In this document: piece by piece, positions 43,785-52,653 of the stretch | Position numbering within the stretch: the first letter of the stretch is position 1 | Layout of the letters: every line of letters starts with the position of its first letter | Source: Limosilactobacillus reuteri subsp. reuteri | Lineage (GTDB): Bacteria; Bacillota; Bacilli; Lactobacillales; Lactobacillaceae | Reading direction: 5' to 3' | NCBI RefSeq assembly: GCF_000016825.1 | Contig: NC_009513.1 | Coordinates: 955,001 to 1,019,000, forward strand | DNA length: 64,000 bases | Made by a program: the position numbers and the translations under genes | The notes under the pieces: model-generated | The model's database searches: none | What the model was told of the DNA's origin: nothing | The model's input: the letters and a program-made list of their open reading frames with translations, nothing else

Positions 43785-45128
43785 TTAATTTTTGAAACTA
43801 TGAATTGGGGCGGGAATAAGTCCACCACGGTTAATCATCGCGGTACTTGCGACTTTATTGACTGCCATTACAGGGGCATATCCTAATAGCCCACCGAATT
43901 CAACCGTATCACCAACTTTTTTGCCGGGTGCGGGAATCACGCGGACAGCAGTGGTTTTATTATTAATCATCCCAATCGCCGCTTCATCAGCAATCATTGC
44001 GCTAATGGTTTCTTTTGGCGTGTCACCTGGAATTGCAATCATATCAAGACCAACGGAACAAACTGCAGTCATTGCTTCTAATTTAGAGATATTTAGCGTT
44101 CCAGCGTTAACTGCCTTAATCATGCCAGCATCTTCAGAGACGGGGATGAATGCGCCTGATAAACCACCAACATGACTGCAGGCCATAATGCCACCTTTTT
44201 TCACGGCATCGTTTAACATGGCTAGAGCAGCGGTGGTTCCATGAGTTCCAACCTGAGCTACGCCAATTTCCTCTAAAACTTCGGCAACGGAATCACCAGC
44301 GGCAGCAGTTGGTGCGAGAGAAAGGTCCACGATCCCAAATTGAACACCCAGTCTTTCCGCTCCAACAGTTCCTACTAATTGACCCATTCGTGTAACCTTA
44401 AAGGCAGTTTTCTTGATCGTTTCAGCAACGACGTCCATTGATTCACCTTTAACTTTTTCTAGAGCGGTTTTGATAACTCCAGGCCCTGAAACACCAACAT
44501 TTATTACTACATCTGGTTCACCAACACCATGAAATCCTCCCGCCATAAAGGGGTTATCTTCAACAGCATTACAAAAGATAACTAGTTTAGCATTTGTCAT
44601 CATATCAAGCTTTGAACCAGCGACGACTACTTCACCCATTTGTGCAACGGCATCCATATTGATCCCGCTACGAGTAGAGCCAACATTTACTGATGCACAA
44701 ACAAAATCAGTTTCTGCCAATGCTTCAGGGAGGGAAGCGATTAACGTGCGGTCACCAGTTTGGTATCCCTTTTGAACAAGGGCACTGTACCCACCGATAA
44801 AATCAATCCCTAATGTTTTGGCAGCTTTGTCTAAGGTTTTAGCATATTTAACATAGTCGTGGTCTTGAGAAGCAGCGGCAATGAGGGAAATAGGAGTAAC
44901 AGTTACTCGCTTGTTAGCAATCGGAATTCCATATTCGGCTTCAATTTGTTGGCCGACTTTAACAAGGTTCTTTGCTTTTGTCGTAATTTTGTCATAGATC
45001 TTTTGACATGCAACCGTACTATCACTATCGATACAATCAAGTAAAGAAATTCCCATCGTGATTGTCCGCACGTCGAGGTTTTCATTAGAAATCATGTGGC
45101 TGGTTTCATAAATTTGTTGTGAATTCAT
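43785..45128 (-). CDS. PFL-family protein (DUF711/UPF0210)
   Basis: 447-residue cytosolic protein of the DUF711/PFL family, structurally related to pyruvate formate-lyase-like barrels but without known catalytic role. Conserved stretches: [25 protein letters not shown] at the N-terminus, [33 protein letters not shown] and [30 protein letters not shown]. Co-transcribed with the upstream ACT-domain gene (24-base gap), an arrangement widely kept in Firmicutes. Confidence 0.88.
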   Translation of the reverse strand: MNSQQIYETSHMISNENLDVRTITMGISLLDCIDSDSTVACQKIYDKITTKAKNLVKVGQQIEAEYGIPIANKRVTVTPISLIAAASQDHDYVKYAKTLDKAAKTLGIDFIGGYSALVQKGYQTGDRTLIASLPEALAETDFVCASVNVGSTRSGINMDAVAQMGEVVVAGSKLDMMTNAKLVIFCNAVEDNPFMAGGFHGVGEPDVVINVGVSGPGVIKTALEKVKGESMDVVAETIKKTAFKVTRMGQLVGTVGAERLGVQFGIVDLSLAPTAAAGDSVAEVLEEIGVAQVGTHGTTAALAMLNDAVKKGGIMACSHVGGLSGAFIPVSEDAGMIKAVNAGTLNISKLEAMTAVCSVGLDMIAIPGDTPKETISAMIADEAAIGMINNKTTAVRVIPAPGKKVGDTVEFGGLLGYAPVMAVNKVASTAMINRGGLIPAPIHSFKN

Positions 45129-45152
45129 TAAGGGATATTCCTCCTGTACATA

Positions 45153-45419
45153 TTAAAGATTATGCATGGCATCGTAAATTTTGGCATTTCTAAGGTTAAT
45201 TTCAACGCCAATCTCTTTACCGAGTTCTGTAAATTCATTAGTTAATTGATAACTATCAAGATTTTCAGGAATCATTACAGACATCATCATTACGAAATTG
45301 CCATCCATAATTGTTTGGGAAACATCTAGAATATTAATTTGTTTTTGGGCAAGGAGGGCACTTACCTTAGCGATAATTCCAACTTGGTCTTCACCTAGAA
45401 CAGATACAACAGCTTTCAT
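45153..45419 (-). CDS. ACT domain protein (UPF0237)
   Basis: 88-residue single ACT-domain protein (MKAVVSVLGEDQVGIIAKVSALLAQKQINILDVSQTIMDGNFVM...), related to the GcvR-type regulatory fold that binds amino acids. The start at 45419 follows AGAGGA; the longer frame to 45485 runs into the promoter. Encoded just upstream of the PFL gene in one transcript; it may act as the ligand-sensing partner, which is an inference. Confidence 0.88.
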   Translation of the reverse strand: MKAVVSVLGEDQVGIIAKVSALLAQKQINILDVSQTIMDGNFVMMMSVMIPENLDSYQLTNEFTELGKEIGVEINLRNAKIYDAMHNL

Positions 45420-45456
45420 TAAAGAATCCTCTCTTTTTTTTAATGATTTTAATTGT

Positions 45457-45485
45457 AGTATAATAATATGAACATTTCTAGACAA
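45457..45485 (-). promoter_or_regulatory. Promoter of the ACT-PFL operon
   Basis: Minus strand TTGTCT (45485-45480), 17-base spacer, TATACT (45462-45457). It lies inside the longer ACT reading frame and so supports the start at 45419. Confidence 0.65.
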
Positions 45486-45499
45486 TTTTAGCTAATAAA

Positions 45500-45651
45500 G
45501 GAGTTGTGACATAAGTTAGGTCACTTCCATAAAATACGAACAGCGCAGTACAACAATGGCCTTCAGCGTCCGGCAAAGTCGAACACTGAAGGCCTATTGT
45601 TGCTTGCGGGGGCTCGAAAACGAAGTCACGAGTGACTTCTGTCTCGCTCCC
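45500..45651 (-). repeat. 152-bp structured palindromic repeat, copy B
   Basis: Inverted copy of the element at 35078-35228, nearly identical outside the central stem. In element orientation the stem is GGCCTTCAGTGT with ACGCTGAAGGCC; relative to copy A three base pairs changed on both sides and one became G-U. It lies between the aldo-keto reductase and ACT genes, both on the minus strand, and is oriented with them. Confidence 0.85.
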
Positions 45652-45679
45652 TATAGTAAAAGATATGAAATTGGTTGGA

Positions 45680-46582
45680 TCAAAATGCGCCCGGCTTACC
45701 AATATAGTCATCTACACCGTCCGGATTTCCTGACCACTTGAACTTATCATACCAGATAGAATGCTTTTCTTGATCTAACTTGTCGATTTGCTTCATTTCA
45801 TCTGGTGATAGGGTAAAGTCAAAAATTTCTGCGTTCTCCTTCATACGTTGAGGATGAGTAGTCTTGGTAAGAACTATAAAGCCTTGCTGAATTTCCCAGC
45901 GAAGAATAACTTGGGCAGGACTCTTTTGATGCTCGTCAGCGATTTGCTTAATAACGTCATTGGAAAGAAGTCGACCATTACCTAGTGGCGACCAGGCTTC
46001 AAGCTGAATATCATTTTCTCGACAAAATTTTACAATCTTAGGCTGGTGAATCAGGGGATTGAATTCAATTTGATTAATTGCTGGTTTAATTTTTGCGTGA
46101 TCGAGCAAATCAGTCATTCGTTCAACATTAAAATTGCAGACGCCGATTGCTTTTGCTTGACCGTCCTTGTAAATATCTTCTAACGCGCGCCAGCTTTCAT
46201 TGTATTTATCATTAACTGGCCAATGAAGAAGGAGAAGGTCGACATAATTTGTTTGTAACTTTTTTAATTGCTCATTCACTGCTTGCCGAAGTTTATCATA
46301 ATCTCCTTGATCACCATTGAAAATTTTAGTGGTAAGAAAGATGCTATCACGTTTACGGCCAGTAGCCTTGAAACCATCTTGAATGCCTTGTCCGACGGCT
46401 GCTTCGTTACCATACTGTTTAGCAGTATCGATCAAAACATAATCATTCATAATAGCCTCTTTAACCATTTGCTGTGTTTCCGCAAGTGAGGCTTTCCAGA
46501 CTCCTAAGCCAAGTTGGGGGATGAGGTGACCGTTGTTTAATTTTATCTTTGGTTGTAGATTTTGATTCATTGGTTGATTCAT
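45680..46582 (-). CDS. Aldo/keto reductase
   Basis: 300-residue NADPH-dependent aldo/keto reductase (AKR5-like, 2,5-diketogluconate reductase type). Catalytic tetrad seen as Asp in VLIDTAKQYGNE (Asp and Tyr), Lys in FLTTKIFNGDQG and His in LLLLHWPVND; NADPH-binding end motif is IVLTKTTHPQRMKENAEIF. RBS AAAGGAGAA. Divergent LysR lies upstream on the same strand (47512-46628), so it may be regulated by it. Substrate not known. Confidence 0.9.
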   Translation of the reverse strand: MNQPMNQNLQPKIKLNNGHLIPQLGLGVWKASLAETQQMVKEAIMNDYVLIDTAKQYGNEAAVGQGIQDGFKATGRKRDSIFLTTKIFNGDQGDYDKLRQAVNEQLKKLQTNYVDLLLLHWPVNDKYNESWRALEDIYKDGQAKAIGVCNFNVERMTDLLDHAKIKPAINQIEFNPLIHQPKIVKFCRENDIQLEAWSPLGNGRLLSNDVIKQIADEHQKSPAQVILRWEIQQGFIVLTKTTHPQRMKENAEIFDFTLSPDEMKQIDKLDQEKHSIWYDKFKWSGNPDGVDDYIGKPGAF

Positions 46583-46627
46583 TTTAATTAAATTCTCCTT
46601 TCTAAATCAGTTATAACATTAAATACT

Positions 46628-47512
46628 TTAGGATCCTTGAATTTGCTCGTTAACAAACTGAAGAAACTTTTCGATTGCTGGAGATAAGATGGTATTTTTG
46701 CGCCAGGCAAGGACATCCCCTGTCGATTTGTTAGGCACAAGGGGAACAAAAACAAGGTCAGGATCATGAAAATTATTATAGACGCCCTTAATTGTCAAAC
46801 CATAGTAATTACTATTTCTTAAAAGGGAAACAGTATTTCCAGGTAAACTGGTTGTCGCACGGATATTTAAACGCGTTTGATCTAATTTTAAAATGTCACT
46901 AACTTCATCGCGAACAATACTACGGTGGGGAAGAATTAAGGGGATTTTGTAAAGATCTTCTTTAGTAATAGTAGAATGCTTGGCAAGTGGGGCCGATTTT
47001 TTCATCATTACTCCCCATTCTTCACGGACCGGTAATTCGAGAAAGTTATATTTAGCAGCTTCAACGGGTTCAAGGAGGCATACAAGGTCATTGAGCCCTT
47101 CATCTAGTTGTCGCCGAAGAACATCGCCATCCCCATCAGATAAATTAAAGACTACGTTTGGGTAGAGCTTTTGAAATTCAAAAATTAGTTTCGTTATATA
47201 AGGAGAGACACTCGAAACCGCTGAGCCGAGATTGATTTCTCCCGTTAATGCCTCTTCTTGTTGATGAAGGTCGTTTTCAGTTTGATCCAAGAGTTGTAGC
47301 ATGGTCGTTGCTCGCTGTTGAAATAAGATTCCAGCTTTTGTGAGCTGAAGACGTCGATTTTCTCGGTTAAATAACTTTATGTCTAATTCGGTTTCTAGGT
47401 CCATGATTTGTCGGGAAAGGGTAGGTTGCGTAATATGTAATTGTTCTGCAGCTTTAGTGATATTATTAGTTTGTGCAACAGTTAAAAAGTATTTTAATAC
47501 ACGTGTATCCAT
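46628..47512 (-). CDS. LysR-family transcriptional regulator
   Basis: 294-residue LysR regulator: N-terminal winged helix (RVLKYFLTVAQTNNITKAAEQLHITQPTLSRQIMDLE, about 3-37) and a two-lobed effector domain (ELPVREEWGVMMKKSAPLAK, IPLILPHRS). Divergent from a flavodoxin gene with only 42 bases between the start codons, and upstream of an aldo-keto reductase, both plausible targets linked to redox or stress. A CCATATGG palindrome overlaps its start codon. Confidence 0.9.
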   Translation of the reverse strand: MDTRVLKYFLTVAQTNNITKAAEQLHITQPTLSRQIMDLETELDIKLFNRENRRLQLTKAGILFQQRATTMLQLLDQTENDLHQQEEALTGEINLGSAVSSVSPYITKLIFEFQKLYPNVVFNLSDGDGDVLRRQLDEGLNDLVCLLEPVEAAKYNFLELPVREEWGVMMKKSAPLAKHSTITKEDLYKIPLILPHRSIVRDEVSDILKLDQTRLNIRATTSLPGNTVSLLRNSNYYGLTIKGVYNNFHDPDLVFVPLVPNKSTGDVLAWRKNTILSPAIEKFLQFVNEQIQGS

Positions 47513-47554
47513 ATGGTATCCCTCATTTTTATTTATATTAAGGAGTTATTAATA

Positions 47555-48031
47555 ATGGCAAAGCAAGCATTGATTTTATATTATTCGCAATTTGGAAATA
47601 CTGCTAGACTCGCTAGTAAGATTCATGAAGCAACTGGTGCCGATATTGTCAGAATTAAGGTTCCCGATGATACTTTCCCACTGGATATGGAAGAAACCGG
47701 AAAAATTTATCAGCAACAACTTAAGACGCATGACTTCCCTAAACTAGTGACTACCTTACCTGACTTATCGTATTATGACTTGATCTTAGTTGGTGGACCA
47801 GTCTGGAATGAGGAAGTTGCCTCACCGATTATTGCTTTGCTTCAACAGCTTCAAGAATTCACTGGTAAGATTGCGCCATTTAGTACAGGTTGGAGTGACA
47901 CTGGTGATTATCAAGAGGACTTTATCAACAATGCTGGTAAGCTAAATGTCACGTCTGGCTACCATATTCTTACTCATGGTAGTCCAGCTTTCAATGAAAA
48001 GTCATTATTTTCATGGCTGCGAAAATTATAA
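47555..48031 (+). CDS. Flavodoxin
   Basis: 158-residue FMN-binding electron carrier. FMN phosphate loop YYSQFGNTARLASKI near the N-terminus, LILVGGPVWNEEVASPI (isoalloxazine loop, about 88-104) and FSTGWSDTGDYQEDF (about 121). The ATG at 47555 follows AAGGAG; the frame upstream of it overlaps the LysR start region. Belongs to the long-loop-lacking flavodoxin_4-like type used in lactobacilli. Next to LysR and a cupin gene, suggesting a redox-response cluster. Confidence 0.87.
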   Translation: MAKQALILYYSQFGNTARLASKIHEATGADIVRIKVPDDTFPLDMEETGKIYQQQLKTHDFPKLVTTLPDLSYYDLILVGGPVWNEEVASPIIALLQQLQEFTGKIAPFSTGWSDTGDYQEDFINNAGKLNVTSGYHILTHGSPAFNEKSLFSWLRKL

Positions 48032-48125
48032 TTCATTTTTTGAATAACTCACCATTTATAATAAGCTTTTTACATTCTTAATGCTACAGTTTATTATTAA
48101 ACTAACAATTAATTGGAGGTTAGTA

Positions 48126-48545
48126 ATGATGGCTAAGAATGAACATGAAGTAAAAAATGACCTTTTTGGTTTCGGTGATAAGAATGTTGCGTTTGCAAAA
48201 TACTTTATTGGAACAAGTTATCTCAATGGGTTAGTATCTCCTGATGATAACATTGATGTAAATATTTCAAACGTTAATTTTGAGCCCGGTTGCCGTAACA
48301 ACTGGCATATTCACCATGATGGTTTCCAAATCTTATTAGTAACTGCAGGTGAAGGTTGGTACCAAGAAGAAGGTAAGCCAGCGCAATTGTTAAAACCCGG
48401 TGATGTTGTAGCAATTCATGAAGGTGTAAAGCACTGGCATGGAGCTACTAAGGATAGTTGATTCTCTCATGTTGCTATTACGAAGGGAACTAGCGAATGG
48501 TGCGAAGAAGTAGATGACGCTACTTACAACCGCCTTTCTGATTAG
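48126..48545 (+). pseudogene. Cupin-domain protein interrupted by an in-frame TGA
   Basis: The frame runs from 48126 to a TGA at 48459-48461 and continues without other stops to a TAG at 48543-48545, reading FSHVAITKGTSEWCEEVDDATYNRLSD after the stop. In related cupins the position reads Trp (KDSWFSHVAI), so a single TGG-to-TGA change is the simplest explanation. The intact part keeps the cupin metal motifs CRNNWHIHHDGFQILLV and the second His in HEGVKHWHG. A full protein would be 139 residues, of the carboxymuconolactone-decarboxylase-linked cupin type; the truncated one is 111 residues and lacks the final strand. RBS TTGGAGG. Confidence 0.8.
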
Positions 48546-48616
48546 TTAATTAGTCAGCCTTCTTTGTCCTCGTCCTCAACTTTGTTATACTAGGTAAAGT
48601 TTGAGGAGGAGATTAC

Positions 48617-49072
48617 ATGGAAAGCTGGCTTTTTTTAGCATTAGTATTATTAATTGCAATCTTTGGTCATAACTCATCATTGATTATTGCCACGGTAATA
48701 GTGATGGTCCTGAAACTGATCCCTTATACCGCCAAATGGTTGCCCTTGATACAACATAAGGGAATTAATTGGGGAGTGACAGTGATTTCAGTTGCGATCT
48801 TAATTCCAATTGCGACTGGTCAAATTGGCTTTAATGATTTATGGGCTGCTTTTAAGACCCCTGCTGGTTGGATTGCAGTCGGCATGGGCATTGCAGTTGC
48901 CATCTTATCAAAGTATGGAGTCAACCAGTTGGCAGCTGTTCCTCAAGTTACGGTTGCCTTAGTACTTGGAACGATTATTGGAGTGGTTGCGTTTAAGGGA
49001 ATTGCTGCCGGTCCAGTTATCGCGAGTGGGATGACATATTGTATTGTAACGCTATTGAATTTGCATTTTTAA
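48617..49072 (+). CDS. UPF0756 (DUF441) membrane protein
   Basis: 151-residue hydrophobic protein with four to five membrane helices, conserved Gly/Pro features ([58 protein letters not shown]). Family is widespread in Firmicutes with no assigned function. RBS GAGGAGG. Confidence 0.88.
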
Positions 49073-49077
49073 ATAGC

Positions 49078-49122
49078 AAAAAACCAAGCGAGGTCAAAAG
49101 GGATCCCACTTGGTTTTTATTT
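49078..49122. terminator. Terminator between UPF0756 and MFS genes
   Basis: AAAAAACCAAG pairs with CTTGGTTTTTAT around an interrupted inner stem, with T/A runs serving both convergent genes. Confidence 0.85.
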
Positions 49123-50510
49123 TATGCATTTTCTAATTGCGCTTGCGAAGAAATTTTATGGTATAGCTTAGTGCTAAGGTATAGCGAAGTTAATAGCAGG
49201 CATAAGCATAGAAGGAAGCCGGCTTGAATACCGAGGTGTGAGGACGGGTTGTGAACTAAGTGATTAACAATGCCAACAATTGAAACGATGAGGGCAGTTC
49301 CAAAGGCAGCCGCAATTTGTCGTAACGTATTAAAGGTAGCAACTGCATCAGGAACGATCTCATTAGGTAGCAATGATAGTGCTTGTGTTTGCAGAGGGAT
49401 TAACATTGTCACTAATCCAAACTGTCGAATTGTTTGGAAAAGGGTAATCATGAGGACAGAACTACGCGCACCGATTGCGGCTTGGCCAATTGTTCCGATG
49501 ATATCGATTATGAGACCAGTCCCAACAAGAATCTTAATTGGATAAATGTCATAGAAGTGGCCACTCGTTGTCGATAGTAAGCCCGTTACGATTGCCCCTG
49601 GAAGGACAGCAATGGCTGACACAACCGTACTTTTGCCCAAGACAATCTGTACTAACAGGGGAATCAAAATTGCATTACCGTACATTGTTGATGTAATTAG
49701 CATATTAATAATAGTGGCAAAGACAAATTGTTTGTGTGAGAAGATCCCAAAGTTGATTAACTGACGACTACTGTGACGTTGGTTAAGAAAGAACAGTAAG
49801 AGAAAGACTAAGCCGATAAGGACATACCCTGCAACATTAAATGAGAGTAAGTGATTGTTCGAAACATTTGATAAGCCCATCAATAGTGACCATAATCCGC
49901 CTGTGATTAAAATAAGAGCTAATGTATTAAAGCGGGGATGTTCATTATGGGGGATTTTAGGAAGTAAGAAGAATGAAAGTAGTAATGTAATTACTGCAAA
50001 AGGAATAATTAGTAGGAAAAGATATCGCCAAGAGAAAAAGTGCAATAGAAAACCAGAAATGGCAGGACCTAAGATGGGGGCACAATTAAAGGCAAGTCCA
50101 ATAATGCCCATAATTTGCCCTTTTTTACCCGGTTTTGCGTAACGAATTGCCAAAACATTTACTAGCGGCATCATCATTCCTGCACCCAGAGCTTGAATCA
50201 TCCGCGCAACCACAACTAGATTGAAGCTCCACGCAATCGCTCCGATAATGGTTCCTAAAAGAAAAATTCCAGAGAAAATAATAAAGAGATTTTTGAAGGG
50301 GAATCTTTTTATAAGAAATGAACTGACAGGAATCATTAGGGCGTTGACAAGCATATAACCGTTTGTCACCCATTGAACCTGGGCCTCGCTAATATGAAAG
50401 ACATTCATGAAGGTTGGGAGGGCAATGTTCATTAAGGTTGAACAGAGAAGACCGAAAAATGTACCAAATACCATGATTACTAATGCATGGCTAATGCGTT
50501 GATTTTTCAT
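49122..50510 (-). CDS. MFS multidrug exporter, DHA2 (EmrB/QacA) family
   Basis: 462-residue proton-driven exporter with 12-14 predicted helices. DHA2 features: WVTNGYMLVNALMIPVSSFLIKRFPFK (motif A region, helices 2-3), RMIQALGAGMMMPLVNVL (motif B) and GLAFNCAPILGPAISGFL (motif C). Substrate unknown. AAGGAG lies 14 bases before the ATG, a little far. Divergent from a CopY-type repressor, which could regulate it. Confidence 0.9.
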   Translation of the reverse strand: MKNQRISHALVIMVFGTFFGLLCSTLMNIALPTFMNVFHISEAQVQWVTNGYMLVNALMIPVSSFLIKRFPFKNLFIIFSGIFLLGTIIGAIAWSFNLVVVARMIQALGAGMMMPLVNVLAIRYAKPGKKGQIMGIIGLAFNCAPILGPAISGFLLHFFSWRYLFLLIIPFAVITLLLSFFLLPKIPHNEHPRFNTLALILITGGLWSLLMGLSNVSNNHLLSFNVAGYVLIGLVFLLLFFLNQRHSSRQLINFGIFSHKQFVFATIINMLITSTMYGNAILIPLLVQIVLGKSTVVSAIAVLPGAIVTGLLSTTSGHFYDIYPIKILVGTGLIIDIIGTIGQAAIGARSSVLMITLFQTIRQFGLVTMLIPLQTQALSLLPNEIVPDAVATFNTLRQIAAAFGTALIVSIVGIVNHLVHNPSSHLGIQAGFLLCLCLLLTSLYLSTKLYHKISSQAQLENA

Positions 50511-50593
50511 TAGTAGATATAGCGCTCCTTAAGATTAGTCAAACAGTATTGAGTTTACTAGCCAGATTATTAATGTCAATACACATTAGGAAT

Positions 50594-50621
50594 TTGCAAG
50601 TAAGTAAATTAATGATAAAAT
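50594..50621 (+). promoter_or_regulatory. Promoter of the copY gene
   Basis: TTGCAA (50594-50599), 16-base spacer, TAAAAT (50616-50621), with the cop box just downstream near the expected transcription start. Confidence 0.55.
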
Positions 50622-50637
50622 ATAGTTACGAAGAATT

Positions 50638-50647
50638 TACATGTGTA
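50638..50647. promoter_or_regulatory. cop box (CopY operator)
   Basis: TACATGTGTA exactly fits the TACAnnTGTA target of CopY/TcrY repressors and lies between promoter and start codon of the copY-type gene. Confidence 0.85.
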
Positions 50648-50664
50648 AACGCAGGAGGGATTAG

Positions 50665-51093
50665 ATGAATATTAATTTAGAAATAACTCCCGCTGAATGG
50701 CAAATTATGCGGGTGGTTTGGAGTCTAAGGCAAACGACCAGTAGCCAAATTATTGAAATTTTACAGAAAAAAGTTGACTGGAAACCGGCAACGATTAAGA
50801 CTTTACTTCGACGCCTGGTTGATAAAAAAGCCTTATCTGCCACTCGTCAAGGACGTGGATTTATCTACGAGCCCTTAGTTCCTGAACAGCAAACAATGGA
50901 CCAAGCGGCGGACAACTTGTTTAATAATATTTGTGAACGACACGTTGGAAGCACCCTTGAACATGTGATCAATAATGTAACCCTTAGTAAGGATGATATT
51001 GCTAAGTTACAAGAATTATTGGCAAGCAAAGCAACTAATTCACCGGACCACGTCAAATGTAACTGCATTCCTGATATGCAGATGAACTGCTAA
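50665..51093 (+). CDS. copY: CopY/TcrY-type copper-responsive repressor
   Basis: 142-residue MecI/BlaI-fold repressor. N-terminal winged helix (ITPAEWQIMRVVWSLRQTTSSQIIEIL, WKPATIKTLLRRLVDKKAL), dimerisation helices, and a C-terminal Cys motif CNCIPDMQMNC (CxC...C); CopY normally ends CxCxxxxCxC, so the cluster is slightly reduced. Zn-CopY binds DNA and copper releases it. RBS GGAGGG. No copper ATPase gene is adjacent. Confidence 0.9.
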   Translation: MNINLEITPAEWQIMRVVWSLRQTTSSQIIEILQKKVDWKPATIKTLLRRLVDKKALSATRQGRGFIYEPLVPEQQTMDQAADNLFNNICERHVGSTLEHVINNVTLSKDDIAKLQELLASKATNSPDHVKCNCIPDMQMNC

Positions 51094-51095
51094 TG

Positions 51096-51148
51096 AAAAG
51101 CTCCCCGCAACTAGGAAATCTTTCCTAAATTGCGGCGAGCCTTTTTTA
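51096..51148. terminator. Bidirectional terminator between copY and corC
   Basis: AAAAGCTC-CCGCAA-AGGAA pairs with TTCCT-TTGCGG-GAGC-TTTTTT (51096-51118 with 51121-51147); serves convergent genes. Confidence 0.93.
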
Positions 51149-51152
51149 GTCT

Positions 51153-52514
51153 CTATTTTTCTTTGTTTTGATCCTCATCAGCTGATGGCTTCTTCTTTCT
51201 AGGCTTAATGTAAACTACCTTGAATTTATTAACATAGGCATTCTTCAAATCAAGAGGTGTAAATGAGAAATTATCGACTCTAATTGGTTGGCCAACTTTT
51301 AAGTCATACTGCCGTTCAAGGAAGAATCCAGTTAAGGTTGTTACTTCAGAGTTATCAAATTGCTCGATGTTTGTATCAAAGTAACGTTCAAAATCATCTA
51401 ATGGCATCTTACCAGAAACTTCGAAAGTAGGATTACCCTTGCTATCAGGATCCTTCTTTTCAATCATGTCAGAGGTAGCATGATCGATTTCTTCGCCAAC
51501 TGTTCCGAATAATTCTTCATAAATGTCCTTATCAGTAATGATCCCAGAAGTACCACCGTATTCGTCTTGGACAACAACAATTGGCACTTGTTTTTTCATC
51601 ATCTCAGCAAGGACATTGGTGAGTTGTTCATTTTCGTAAACGATTGGAATTCGGCGCATGATTGTGCGAACTGATTGTTGCGGGTTGATTTGGTTTTGCC
51701 GCATAATATCATATGCAAAAATATAACCAAGAATGTGGTCCTTGTCATTATTAGCAACAACTGGGAAACGCGTGAATTTCTTTTCAAAATAAAGTTTGGC
51801 TGCATCTTCAATTGAAGCCGTAATATCAATAACCGCTAATTGTGTCCGATCAATCATAATATCCTCAGCAACTTTATCATTCATTTCAAAAGCTCGTTGC
51901 ATGAAGATAACGTCTTCCTTATCCATTTCCCCAGCTTTTTCTGATTGTTGGGATAAGGTCATAATTTCATTTTGTGAATACGTGTCTTCTTCTGGCTGAA
52001 CATTATATCCTAACATTTTCGTAATTGCCGCAGCGACTACCGCAAATAACCAAACGAAGGGATAAAAAACAGTATGGAAGAATTGTACCGGGTGAACAAT
52101 TGATAAGAGAATTGGTACCGGTCGATCAATCGCCATATTTTTCGGAACTAAATCAGTAAATACCGCATGGAAGAATGTAAAAATTAAAACACCGATAACT
52201 GGTGCAATCGCTTGAAGAACATCGTGCGGAATGATATTAATCTTTAGCAACAGATCTGTGATAAATTCATCACCTAACCAACCTAAAACTAAAGAAGTCA
52301 TCGTAACCCCGACTTGAGCTGTTGATAGGTACTCATTAAGATTTGCTACCATGTGTTCCGCGCGTTTGACTTTTCGCGTTTGCCGGAGCTCCTTTAACTC
52401 ACTAGGCCGCACTTTAACAACTGAATACTCCAGCAGTGTAAATAAAGCAGCTAACAGCAGAATTAAAATAATGATAATTAATTTAAACCAATATGAATCC
52501 CATAAACCATTCAT
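51153..52514 (-). CDS. CorC/HlyC family membrane protein with CBS domains
   Basis: 453-residue protein: DUF21 (CNNM) membrane domain with three to four helices (about 8-180), two CBS domains (about 215-340; DRTQLAVIDI, VVQDEYGGTSGIITDKDIYEELFGTVGEEID) and a C-terminal CorC/HlyC FAD-like domain ending around VRVDNFSFTPLDLKN. Relatives act in magnesium or cobalt efflux; older names call it haemolysin. A Lys-rich tail KPRKKKPSADEDQNKEK ends the protein. RBS is weak. Confidence 0.9.
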   Translation of the reverse strand: MNGLWDSYWFKLIIIILILLLAALFTLLEYSVVKVRPSELKELRQTRKVKRAEHMVANLNEYLSTAQVGVTMTSLVLGWLGDEFITDLLLKINIIPHDVLQAIAPVIGVLIFTFFHAVFTDLVPKNMAIDRPVPILLSIVHPVQFFHTVFYPFVWLFAVVAAAITKMLGYNVQPEEDTYSQNEIMTLSQQSEKAGEMDKEDVIFMQRAFEMNDKVAEDIMIDRTQLAVIDITASIEDAAKLYFEKKFTRFPVVANNDKDHILGYIFAYDIMRQNQINPQQSVRTIMRRIPIVYENEQLTNVLAEMMKKQVPIVVVQDEYGGTSGIITDKDIYEELFGTVGEEIDHATSDMIEKKDPDSKGNPTFEVSGKMPLDDFERYFDTNIEQFDNSEVTTLTGFFLERQYDLKVGQPIRVDNFSFTPLDLKNAYVNKFKVVYIKPRKKKPSADEDQNKEK

Positions 52515-52653
52515 CGTTTAAAAATTTCACCTAAACTTTCTTAAAAAATTTATCGACTACTATTGTATCAGTAAAATGTAGTGAAAGGGGAGTTTAATTA
52601 TTTTTTTATAAGTGAAAATGCTAAAATAAAGGAAAATAAGTAGGAGAAGACAT

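Noticed and set aside
43858-44175. 105-codon plus-strand frame
   Set aside because: Shadow of the PFL-family gene on the other strand, no RBS.
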